A stretch of DNA of 64,000 nt from positions 124,001-188,000 of the forward strand of contig NZ_FQTV01000004.1 of NCBI RefSeq assembly GCF_900128905.1, in the 5' to 3' direction. Position numbers and translations under genes: made by a program. Source of the DNA: Bacteroides luti. Its GTDB lineage: Bacteria; Bacteroidota; Bacteroidia; Bacteroidales; Bacteroidaceae. The notes below the pieces were generated by a model, which ran no database searches, had not been told where the DNA came from, and saw nothing but the letters and a program-made list of their open reading frames with translations. This document shows, in pieces, positions 1 through 8,478 of the stretch. The first letter of the stretch is position 1, and each line of letters opens with the position of its first letter.

Positions 1-204
1 AAAAAATTCCTGAATAATAGATAAATCTTTCTGCAGAGAAAAAAGTTGCTATTTGGGAATTAACTTGTCATAAAAGACAAAACAACAATTATCATAAGCC
101 GTTATAATCACCTATATTATAATGGCTTTCTTTATATAACGAGCGAATATATTAAAAAAACCACATTTCCAATACATTAAGTATATTATTTAAATATAAA
201 TCTT

Positions 205-212
205 TATTTTTG
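205..212 (+). promoter_or_regulatory. Candidate -7 promoter element for the GH31 gene
   Basis: TATTTTTG matches the Bacteroides -7 consensus TAnnTTTG exactly and lies 54 bp before the GH31 start codon. No clear -33 TTTG is visible at the usual spacing. The rest of 1-265 is AT-rich, and I see no gene in it. Confidence 0.45.
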
Positions 213-265
213 CATCACTTATTTATAAATAAGCGCTAATTTAATTATATTTTTAAATAATTAAA

Positions 266-3200
266 ATGAAAAACTTAATTAGAAATTGCCAGCAGAGGAA
301 GGCTATTTTGCTTGCGCTCACTCTGCCTCTGATGTTTTCATCTGCACCAATGCAAGCCAGACAAAGGGCCGAAAGTGTCAGAGAAGCAACGCAACAAAGC
401 CTAAAAATTATCAGTGCAAGAAAAATCAATCCAACTACAATTGAAGTATTGCTCTCTGACAATCAGAGAATGACATTTGATTTTTATGGAGAAAACATCT
501 TTAGAGTGTTTCAAGATAATTTTGGCGGAATATTAAGAGATCCCGAAGCAAAGCCGGAAGCACATATCTTAGTTAATAACCCTAGAAAAACTATCGCAGC
601 ACTCAATCTGAAAGATGGCAATGATCTTATTTCAATCACGACTGGGAAAATCAATATTCAGCTAAATAAAAAGACTTTGCTGATGAAGGTAATCAATCTT
701 GCCACTAATGCCGTTGTATTGGAAGAGATTGAACCTGTACTTTTTGAAAAAGGAAAAGTAGTTTTGACATTAAAAGAAAACCTGCAGGAATTTTTTTATG
801 GAGGCGGGGTACAGAACGGACGATTCTCGCATAAAGGAAAAGTAATTGCTATTGAGAACCAGAATAGCTGGACGGATGGTGGAGTTGCTTCTCCTAATCC
901 TTACTATTGGTCTACCAATGGATATGGGCTGATGTGGCATACTTTTAATAAAGGGAAATACGACTTTGGTGCATCAGAAAGGGGGAAAGTGAAGTTATCT
1001 CACGAATCAAACTATCTAGACGTGTTTTATATGATAAACGACGGAGCGGTGGCTCTGCTGAATGATTTTTATCAGCTAACAGGAAATCCGGTACTGCTAC
1101 CTAAATTCGGTTTCTACCAGGGACACTTGAATGCTTATAACCGTGACTTCTGGAAAGAGGACGAAAAAGGAATCCTTTTTGAGGACGGAAAGCGTTACAA
1201 AGAAAGTCAAAAAGATAATGGCGGAATCAAAGAATCGCTGAACGGTGAAAAGAATAACTATCAGTTCTCGGCCCGTGCTGTGATTGACCGTTATAAGAAT
1301 CACGATATGCCGTTGGGTTGGATTTTGCCAAATGACGGATATGGAGCCGGATACGGACAAACAGAAACTTTGGACGGCAATATTCAAAACCTGAAAAGTC
1401 TGGGTGATTATGCACGCAAGAATGGAGTGGAAATTGGTTTGTGGACTCAATCTGATTTGCATCCCAAAGCCGATGTCAGCGCTTTACTGCAAAGAGACAT
1501 TGTAAAAGAGGTACGCGATGCCGGAGTGCGTGTTTTAAAAACAGACGTAGCTTGGGTTGGTGATGGATATTCTTTCGGATTAAATGGAGTTGCCGATGTT
1601 AGTCACATTATGCCTTATTATGGTAGTAATGCCAGACCATTTATTATCTCTTTGGATGGCTGGGCCGGAACACAGCGTTACGCCGGAATATGGTCGGGCG
1701 ACCAAACCGGTGGTGTGTGGGAATACATTCGTTTCCATATCCCTACTTATATAGGTTCGGGATTGTCGGGTCAACCTAATATTACTTCTGATATGGATGG
1801 TATTTTTGGTGGAAAAAATCTGGTTATAAACACAAGAGACTTTCAATGGAAAACATTTACTCCAATGGAATTGAATATGGACGGTTGGGGCTCTAATGAG
1901 AAATATCCTCACGCATTGGGAGAACCCGCTACATCTATCAACCGTTGGTATCTGAAGTTGAAATCGGAGCTGATTCCTTATACATATAGCATTGCAAAAG
2001 AAGCGGTAGACGGAATGCCGATAATCAGAGCCATGTTCCTCGAATATCCTAATGCTTATACAAAGGGAACAGCTACACAATATCAGTACTTGTACGGGCC
2101 TAACTTCCTGGTGGCACCTATCTATCAGGAAACAAAGTCGGATAAAAAAGGTAACGATATCCGCAATGGTATCTATTTGCCAGAAGGTACATGGATTGAT
2201 TATTTCACAGGAGAAAAGTATACCGGGAATTGCGTTGTGAATAGCTTTGCAGCATCTCTGTGGAAACTGCCTCTCTTCGTGAAGAACGGAGCAATTATCC
2301 CGATGGCCAATCCTAACAATAATGTCTCTGAAATTAATAAAGGCATTCGCGCTTACGAAATCTATCCGTATGGAAACAGTTCGTTCACAGAATACGATGA
2401 CGATGGTATTTCAGAAGAGTACAGACAAGGCAAGGGAGTTACAACAAAGATCGAATCGAGTGTTGATAAGAAGAACAATGTAACCGTTACCATTCATCCT
2501 GCAAAAGGAAGTTTCAATGACTTTGTGAAAGAGAAATCAACAGAGTTCAGAATCAATGTAACAGCAAAACCAAAGAAGGTGTCTGCCAAAATCGGGAACA
2601 AGAATGTTAAGCTAACTGAGGTGAATTCTATGGAAGAGTTCCTGAAGGGAGAAAATGTTTGTTTCTATGATGCTACTCCTAATCTGAACAAGTTTGCAAC
2701 GAAAGGAAGTGAATTCGATAAAGTGGTGATTACCAAGAATCCACAGCTCCTTGTAAAGCTTGCAGCTACTGATATTACTGCAACTCAGACTATATTAAAT
2801 ATCGCAGGATTTGTATTTGAGCCTACTGATACATACCGAATCACAACAGGCACACTGACTGCTCCACAAGCGCAGATTACGGCAGAGAATACCGAAGCAT
2901 ATACATTGAAACCAACATGGAGCAAAGTGGCGAATGCCGATTTCTATGAAATTGAGTTCAACAGAATGATTTACACTACTATTAAGGACACAGAACTATT
3001 GTTTACTGACTTGACGGCCGAAACAACTTATTCGTTCAAGGTACGTGCAGTAAACAAAGATGGTTATTCCGACTGGACAGAATGCAGCGCTAAAACAAAA
3101 TCGAATCCGTTGCAGTTTGCAATTCAGGGAATACAGGGCACAACAACAGCTTTGGATCAGGAAGGTTTCGAAGTGAACCGTTTGTTCGACTTTGCCGAAT

Positions 3201-4129
3201 CGGGTGATATCTGGCATACCAAATACAGAGAAAATGCTTTGCCATTCGATATGGTTATTGACCTGAAAACAGTGAACCAGCTCGATAAATTCCAATACTT
3301 GCCACGCAATGACGGTGGTAACGGAACTATGTTGAAAGGAACTGTTTATTACAGTACGGACAAGATGAACTGGACAGAAGCCGGTGCATTTAACTGGAAA
3401 CAGAATGGCGATGTGAAGGTGTTTGATTTTGCCGGTCATCCTACAGCTCGATACATTAAGCTAGCTGTAACCGAAGGCGTTGGCAACTACGGTTCGGGCA
3501 GAGAATTATATGTATTTAAAGTGCCTGGAACAGCAAGCTATCTTCAGGGAGACATCAACAACGATGGCAAGATTGATGGTAACGACCTTACTTCTTATAC
3601 TAATTATAACGGTTTAAGAATAGGTGACTCCGACTTTGGTTATATCAGCAATGGGGATATCAACAAGAATGATCTGATCGATGCTTACGATATTTCTGTT
3701 GTAGCAACACAACTTGAAGATGGCGTAAGCAATCAACAAATAGAGAAAGTTGACGGAAGTATTAAGATAGGCACAGCCAAACAGATGTATAACAAGGATG
3801 AGATAGTCGAAGTTCTTGTAAAAGGTGAAAACCTAAAATCTGTCAACGCCTTAAGTTTTGCTTTGCCATATAATCAGAGAGATTTTGAATTTATGGGAGT
3901 ACAGCCATTGAATCTGAAGAACATGGAGAATCTTACTTATGACCGTCTTCATACAAACGGATCGAAAGCTCTCTATCCTACCTTCGTCAACATTGGTAAC
4001 AAAGAAGCAATTGAAGGTACAGCAGATCTGTTTATCCTTAAATTAAAGGCTAAACACAAAGTGAAGTTCGACCTGAAAGTTGTGGACGGAATATTGGTTG
4101 ACAAGAGTCTGAACACTCATAAGTTTTAA
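266..4129 (+). CDS. Modular secreted GH31 glycosidase (FN3, discoidin/CBM32, dockerin-like, cohesin-like modules)
   Basis: Secreted family 31 alpha-glycoside hydrolase of 1287 aa. A signal peptide ends near residue 31. A mutarotase-like N-domain is followed by the (beta/alpha)8 barrel, with the expected nucleophile D427 in VLKTDVAW and acid/base D479 in GIWSGDQTGG. The beta-sandwich and DUF5110-like part follows. Then come a fibronectin type III domain (about 865-947), a discoidin/CBM32-like domain (about 955-1085), a dockerin-type Ca-binding duplicate (GDINNDGKIDGND, about 1095-1155) and a cohesin-like beta domain to the end. The motif after the acid/base (YIGSGLSGQPNITSDMDG) recalls the GH31 group that contains alpha-N-acetylgalactosaminidases. 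That substrate is inference; alpha-glucosidase or alpha-galactosidase remain possible. It stands alone, with its own promoter and terminator. Confidence 0.85.
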   Translation: MKNLIRNCQQRKAILLALTLPLMFSSAPMQARQRAESVREATQQSLKIISARKINPTTIEVLLSDNQRMTFDFYGENIFRVFQDNFGGILRDPEAKPEAHILVNNPRKTIAALNLKDGNDLISITTGKINIQLNKKTLLMKVINLATNAVVLEEIEPVLFEKGKVVLTLKENLQEFFYGGGVQNGRFSHKGKVIAIENQNSWTDGGVASPNPYYWSTNGYGLMWHTFNKGKYDFGASERGKVKLSHESNYLDVFYMINDGAVALLNDFYQLTGNPVLLPKFGFYQGHLNAYNRDFWKEDEKGILFEDGKRYKESQKDNGGIKESLNGEKNNYQFSARAVIDRYKNHDMPLGWILPNDGYGAGYGQTETLDGNIQNLKSLGDYARKNGVEIGLWTQSDLHPKADVSALLQRDIVKEVRDAGVRVLKTDVAWVGDGYSFGLNGVADVSHIMPYYGSNARPFIISLDGWAGTQRYAGIWSGDQTGGVWEYIRFHIPTYIGSGLSGQPNITSDMDGIFGGKNLVINTRDFQWKTFTPMELNMDGWGSNEKYPHALGEPATSINRWYLKLKSELIPYTYSIAKEAVDGMPIIRAMFLEYPNAYTKGTATQYQYLYGPNFLVAPIYQETKSDKKGNDIRNGIYLPEGTWIDYFTGEKYTGNCVVNSFAASLWKLPLFVKNGAIIPMANPNNNVSEINKGIRAYEIYPYGNSSFTEYDDDGISEEYRQGKGVTTKIESSVDKKNNVTVTIHPAKGSFNDFVKEKSTEFRINVTAKPKKVSAKIGNKNVKLTEVNSMEEFLKGENVCFYDATPNLNKFATKGSEFDKVVITKNPQLLVKLAATDITATQTILNIAGFVFEPTDTYRITTGTLTAPQAQITAENTEAYTLKPTWSKVANADFYEIEFNRMIYTTIKDTELLFTDLTAETTYSFKVRAVNKDGYSDWTECSAKTKSNPLQFAIQGIQGTTTALDQEGFEVNRLFDFAESGDIWHTKYRENALPFDMVIDLKTVNQLDKFQYLPRNDGGNGTMLKGTVYYSTDKMNWTEAGAFNWKQNGDVKVFDFAGHPTARYIKLAVTEGVGNYGSGRELYVFKVPGTASYLQGDINNDGKIDGNDLTSYTNYNGLRIGDSDFGYISNGDINKNDLIDAYDISVVATQLEDGVSNQQIEKVDGSIKIGTAKQMYNKDEIVEVLVKGENLKSVNALSFALPYNQRDFEFMGVQPLNLKNMENLTYDRLHTNGSKALYPTFVNIGNKEAIEGTADLFILKLKAKHKVKFDLKVVDGILVDKSLNTHKF

Positions 4130-4148
4130 GAGATAAACATACCTTAAT

Positions 4149-4187
4149 AAAAGCTATCTGGAGCATTGAGTTCCGGGTAGCTTTTTT
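4149..4187 (+). terminator. Rho-independent terminator after the GH31 gene
   Basis: Arms AAAAGCTA and TAGCTTTT with further internal pairing (CTGG/CCGG) are followed by a T run. The hairpin lies 20 bp past the GH31 stop codon. Confidence 0.75.
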
Positions 4188-4206
4188 GTTTGTCATTCTT
4201 TACTGT

Positions 4207-4515
4207 TTACACCGCACAGGTACCTTCACCTCCAAAATCTTTTCCCGTAATGCCGTTATACTCCGGATGCCTTTGAAGCCAAACCACCGCATACGAACAG
4301 GTAGCCACAGGTTTATACCCATTTTCCAGAGCATAATCGTAAGCCGCCTTTACTAAAGCAGAAGCTATCCCCCTACCCCCAATTTCATCGGGAACAATTG
4401 TATGACGGATATCTAAACCGCCGTCAATCAGTTTGTAAGAAACATGAGCAGTTACTCCATCAACTACCACACTGAAAATCTTTTTTTCCTTATCATGTTC
4501 TATATTCATAATCAT
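4207..4515 (-). CDS. Small GNAT-type N-acetyltransferase (COG2388-like)
   Basis: A 102-aa cytoplasmic protein of the short YjdJ/COG2388 GNAT group. The acetyl-CoA binding motif is seen as VPDEIGGRGIASALV (R/Q-x-x-G-x-A type), followed by the helix VKAAYDYALENGYK and the end typical of the family (CSYAVVWLQRHPEY). The substrate is unknown. A second in-frame ATG two codons on (4509) may be the true start. It is convergent with the GH31 gene and has its own candidate promoter at 4539-4546. Confidence 0.75.
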   Translation of the reverse strand: MIMNIEHDKEKKIFSVVVDGVTAHVSYKLIDGGLDIRHTIVPDEIGGRGIASALVKAAYDYALENGYKPVATCSYAVVWLQRHPEYNGITGKDFGGEGTCAV

Positions 4516-4538
4516 TCAATAAATATTTCATCTTATCA

Positions 4539-4546
4539 CAAATATA
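4539..4546 (-). promoter_or_regulatory. Candidate -7 element for the GNAT gene
   Basis: On the minus strand this reads TATATTTG, an exact TAnnTTTG match about 24 bp before the GNAT start codon. Confidence 0.4.
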
Positions 4547-4710
4547 ATAATTGAATCTATAATAAAACTAATTATCAATCTATAAAACTCAGATATTTAT
4601 TGTTTTATCAGTATATATATTATTATGAAGATTATTAATAGACGAAATACAAATTGAAAAATAATATTATCTTTAAGCCCAGAACCATCTAATACAAAAC
4701 ATAATAAGAC

Positions 4711-7287
4711 ATGAGACACATTACTAAATCAATTATTATTTTTTCATTTACTGTATTTTCATTATCCACTTATGCCCAGTCGGCTAAACAAGCTAAGGGG
4801 TATAAGACCAGTGCGCTCGACAATTCTGCATGGAATTGTTCCGAGTGGATATCTGTTGCCAATGCTCCTGTAGTCACAGAGCGCATTAACGACAATTCAC
4901 GTTCTGCAGATGGAGCAAACTGGTTTAAAAATACTGTCAAAAACGATAAGAAAGTAAAGACAGCCCTGTGGATGACCACCGGACTGGGAGTCTACGACCT
5001 GTATGTCAATGGTACACCTATAGGAAAAGAGATTCTCAAACCAGGTTTCACTCATTATGCCAAAACCAAACGGTCGTTCACCTACGATGTTTCCGATGCC
5101 TTCAAGAAGGATGCAGGTGCCGAAAATAGTCTTTCCGTACAGGTAACACCAGGTTGGTGGGCCGACAAGATTATCACTCCGGGCAACAACAATGGTATGA
5201 TTGGAAAGAAGTGTGCCTTTCGCGGAGTGTTGAAACTCATCTTCACTGATGGTACCACAAAACTATATGGTACAGACACTAACAACTGGAAAGCAGGCAT
5301 AGCAGGAAAAGTAAAACATGCAGCAATCTTCGATGGAGAAATCTTTGACGATAGAGAAACTGCAGGATACGACACTTCTGTTGCCCTTACCACTCCCGAA
5401 GTCAACAAAGAATTCAATGGCGTGATATTACCTTCTCAGGGTGCTGAAGTATATTTCCGAGAAGACCTGGCACTTAAACCAACAAGAGCATACATCTGGG
5501 ATGGCATAGAAGGGAAAAGCGACAAAGAATATGGTAAAGTGGTAATAACAAAAGAGTATTCCGATGGCGACATTATCACACTCATGCCACATCAGACACT
5601 TGTAGTTGACTTTGGGCAAAACTGTGCTGCAGTACCATCGTTTGTATTCCAGGCAGAAAAGGGAGCACAGATTCATTGCGAACCTGCAGAATTATTAAAC
5701 GATGGTAATGGAGCCTACAGCAGAGGTATGGATGGTCCCGAAGGTAGCGTTCATCGCCTCAACCTTCGTACTCCAAACACAGGTATGATGCTTGATTATA
5801 TCTTTGGCAATAACAAACCAGTTTGTTTCCAACCGCGCAACACCTTCTATGGATATAGATTTATCTCTATCGTTGCCACCGAGAAGGTCACTTTTAAAAG
5901 CATTCGTTCCATACCGATAACGTCTATCACCAAAGACATGGAGATAGGTAATATCACCACCGGAAACGAATCAATAAACCGACTTATATCCAACACTCAG
6001 TGGGGACAGCGCTCCAACTATCTGTCTATACCTACCGATTGCCCTCAACGCAACGAACGTTTGGGATGGACTGCTGATACACAAGTGTTTGCCGAGACAG
6101 GAACATTCTTTGCCAACACGCAAAACTTCTTCCATAAGTGGATGGGCGATATGCGCGATACCCAAAGTCCACAAGGAGGTTTCCCGGGTGTAGCACCATT
6201 TGGTCAATATTGTTCCGATGAGAGTATGCGACTAGGATGGGCCGATGCCGGAGTAATCGTTCCATATACAGTTTGGAAACAGTTTGGAAATGTAGACATC
6301 ATAAATGAGAACTGGACTTCCATGGAGAAGTTTATCAACCATGCTAACGAAACCCGTTACACTCACAACTTATTATTTGAAGAGAATAAAGGTTCACAGT
6401 GGGCCGACTGGTTAAGTTACGAACCATTGGAGACATGCAGTGGAAAGTCGAGAGATAAAAATGGAACACTTCCTGAAGCAGAAGAATACTGGAATTATCT
6501 TAGTGCAGCATACTGGTTGATGGATGCCGAGATGATGCGCGACATGGCTAAAGCCACTTCTCGTGACACAAAGAAATACGAGTTGATGATGCAGGAAGCC
6601 AGATCATATATCTTAGACAATTTCCTTACCACAGATGGCAAGTTTAAGTTGGACATTCTGAACACCATGCAGACCCCTGCCCTCTTTGCATTAAAAAATA
6701 AACTCATCAAAGGAAAGGCACGTGAAGAAATGATTACCCGTCTACGAGAAAATTTCAAAGCCCATGGCGACTGTCTGCAGACAGGATTCCTGGGAACATC
6801 AATCCTTATGCCTACGCTCACCGAAAATGGAATGATAGATGTAGCCTACAACCTACTCTTCCAACGTAAGAATCCATCATGGCTCTATTCTATAGATAAT
6901 GGTGCAACAACCATCTGGGAACGCTGGAACAGTTATATGATAGAAAACGGTATGGGACCAAAGGGAATGAACAGTTTCAATCATTATGCCTACGGTTGCG
7001 TATGTGAATGGATATGGGAAACAGCAGCCGGCATCTCTGCCGACCCAGCAAAACCAGGATTCAAACATATCATCATGTCCCCTGTTCCCGACAAACGATT
7101 AGGTTATATCAATGCACAGTATAAGTCGGCTGCAGGAACAATAAAAAGCAGTTGGAAATACAAAGGCAACAAATGGATCTGGAAGTTCACCATTCCAAAA
7201 GGTGCAACTGCCTCTGTCACCATCCCTGGCAGTAAAGAAACAAAAGAGTACAAGGCAGGAACTTATACAGTTGTTGCAAATATGTAA
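4711..7287 (+). CDS. GH78 alpha-L-rhamnosidase, secreted
   Basis: An 858-aa family 78 alpha-L-rhamnosidase with a signal peptide (residues 1-22, ending TYAQS). The N-terminal half has jelly-roll/beta-sandwich domains (WMTTGLGVYDLYVNG, VDFGQNCAA). The (alpha/alpha)6 barrel starts near residue 410. The hallmark DCPQRNERLGWTAD carries the expected general acid E449, and GATTIWERWNSY carries the expected general base E737. The length is normal for the family and the gene looks intact. The likely role is release of terminal rhamnose from plant or microbial glycans in the periplasm. A near-consensus -7 box (TATCTTTA, 4668-4675) lies upstream. No PUL partner genes are adjacent, and the broken genes after its stop mark the edge of the accessory region. 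Confidence 0.9.
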   Translation: MRHITKSIIIFSFTVFSLSTYAQSAKQAKGYKTSALDNSAWNCSEWISVANAPVVTERINDNSRSADGANWFKNTVKNDKKVKTALWMTTGLGVYDLYVNGTPIGKEILKPGFTHYAKTKRSFTYDVSDAFKKDAGAENSLSVQVTPGWWADKIITPGNNNGMIGKKCAFRGVLKLIFTDGTTKLYGTDTNNWKAGIAGKVKHAAIFDGEIFDDRETAGYDTSVALTTPEVNKEFNGVILPSQGAEVYFREDLALKPTRAYIWDGIEGKSDKEYGKVVITKEYSDGDIITLMPHQTLVVDFGQNCAAVPSFVFQAEKGAQIHCEPAELLNDGNGAYSRGMDGPEGSVHRLNLRTPNTGMMLDYIFGNNKPVCFQPRNTFYGYRFISIVATEKVTFKSIRSIPITSITKDMEIGNITTGNESINRLISNTQWGQRSNYLSIPTDCPQRNERLGWTADTQVFAETGTFFANTQNFFHKWMGDMRDTQSPQGGFPGVAPFGQYCSDESMRLGWADAGVIVPYTVWKQFGNVDIINENWTSMEKFINHANETRYTHNLLFEENKGSQWADWLSYEPLETCSGKSRDKNGTLPEAEEYWNYLSAAYWLMDAEMMRDMAKATSRDTKKYELMMQEARSYILDNFLTTDGKFKLDILNTMQTPALFALKNKLIKGKAREEMITRLRENFKAHGDCLQTGFLGTSILMPTLTENGMIDVAYNLLFQRKNPSWLYSIDNGATTIWERWNSYMIENGMGPKGMNSFNHYAYGCVCEWIWETAAGISADPAKPGFKHIIMSPVPDKRLGYINAQYKSAAGTIKSSWKYKGNKWIWKFTIPKGATASVTIPGSKETKEYKAGTYTVVANM

Positions 7288-7332
7288 TTCTTTGTTTCAA
7301 TCGAGTAGGAGGAATTTCACTCAAACATATAA

Positions 7333-7509
7333 AATGTATCTCGTGTGGAAAAAGGGTTACCAACAGTAGCTATCGGTATCTATCTGCGAATTCTTTATGC
7401 TCTGCAGTTAGATGATGATATTCTTCTTTTAGCCAAAGAAGATACTATGGGCAAAGCGCTACAAGACTTGAATCTGAAGCAACGGGAAAGAGCTTCAAAG
7501 AAAGGTTAA
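7333..7509 (+). pseudogene. Truncated XRE/HipB-like HTH regulator, C-terminal fragment
   Basis: The frame reads VSRVEKGLPTVAIGIYLRIL, then LQLDDDILLLAKEDTMGKALQDLNLKQRER, and ends in TAA. This matches the second half of small Bacteroidales XRE regulators often paired with HipA-like kinases. The frame is closed by a stop at 7330-7332 with no start codon, so the front of the HTH is missing. I read it as a decayed fragment. Confidence 0.6.
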
Positions 7510-7553
7510 TATTACTCACATATTTTATCGTTTGTGATTTAAGAAATGAGTCT

Positions 7554-8168
7554 ATGACCAAAAAACAAGCAATACAGCTCTTTGAGCAAAAACAAGTACG
7601 CACAATTTGGGACGATGAACAGGAGAAATGGTATTTTTCTATTGTTGACGTAGTTAGCATCTTAACAGATAGTGCTGACGGCAGAAAATATTGGAATAAG
7701 CTGAAAAAGAGACTCAAAGAAGAAGGAAATGAAACGGTGACAAATTGTCACCAGTTGAAAATGCAAGCAGCAGATGGGAAAATGCGTTTAACTGATGTTG
7801 CCGATACCGAACAACTATTCCGTCTTATTCAATCTATACCTTCACCTAAAGCTGAACCTTTCAAACAATGGATGGCAAGCGTTGCAAGTGAGCGGTTAGA
7901 CCAGATTCAGGATCCGGAACTTTTTATTGAGCAGACAATGATGGACTATAAATGTCTTGGATATTCTGATAATTGGATAAATCAACGGCTAAAGTCTATC
8001 GAGATACGTAAGGACTTGACGGATGAATAGAAGAAGCATGGTTTACTGGAAGATATACATTTTGCTACTTTAACTGATATAATCTACCAAACCTGGGCAG
8101 ACAGAACAGCCAAAGAATACAAACAATTCAAGGGATTGAAAAAAGAAAAAGAAATAGCAAAAAATTAA
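7554..8168 (+). pseudogene. BRO-N/DinD-like gene interrupted by an amber codon
   Basis: The open part (7554-8030, 158 aa) is a BRO/antirepressor-type protein: FSIVDVVSILTDSADGRKYW, KMRLTDVADTEQLFRLIQSI, then FKQWMASVASERLDQI. It stops at TAG (8028-8030) just after DLTDE. The same frame continues KKHGLLEDIHFATLTDIIYQ, TWADRTAKEYKQFKGLKK and ends at TAA 8166-8168. Relatives have Trp at the stop position (TGG to TAG) and go on further, so the gene seems both nonsense-mutated and 3'-truncated. The 158-aa product could still be made. These proteins are common in phage and islands, and the function here is unknown. Confidence 0.7.
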
Positions 8169-8478
8169 GCACTTATAAATTCAGCTCTACAAAATTGATT
8201 ATAAAGTATTTCTTCATATCTTTACAATCATAATTAATTACTGGTAAATAGTATCTTATTATAAACTAAAATGGTGCAACAAATTCAGCATATCGATGTG
8301 TTAAATCCATAAAATCCATTAAATCAAAAGGAAATAGTTGTTTTAATAGCTGAGTAAAGGAAGCTCAAAACGGTTTCAATTCGTACAATAATACCGAAGT
8401 CAAAAACTTTAGTATAGAATAGCAAAACCACCTAAAGTCGGTAGACGAAATTTATTGAATAAAAGCAAATAAAAAAAT
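8169..8478. other. Non-coding stretch before the defence-like operon
   Basis: 310 bp of AT-rich DNA between the broken BRO gene and the helicase. I see no credible ORF, no clear TAnnTTTG promoter and no strong hairpin. The helicase promoter must lie here, but I cannot place it. Confidence 0.5.

Noticed and set aside
1097..1462. 121-codon minus-strand frame inside the GH31 gene
   Set aside because: It overlaps a conserved coding region, has no family likeness, and is a shadow of the real gene. The same applies to the other antisense frames in GH78, SusC, GH32 and primase genes.
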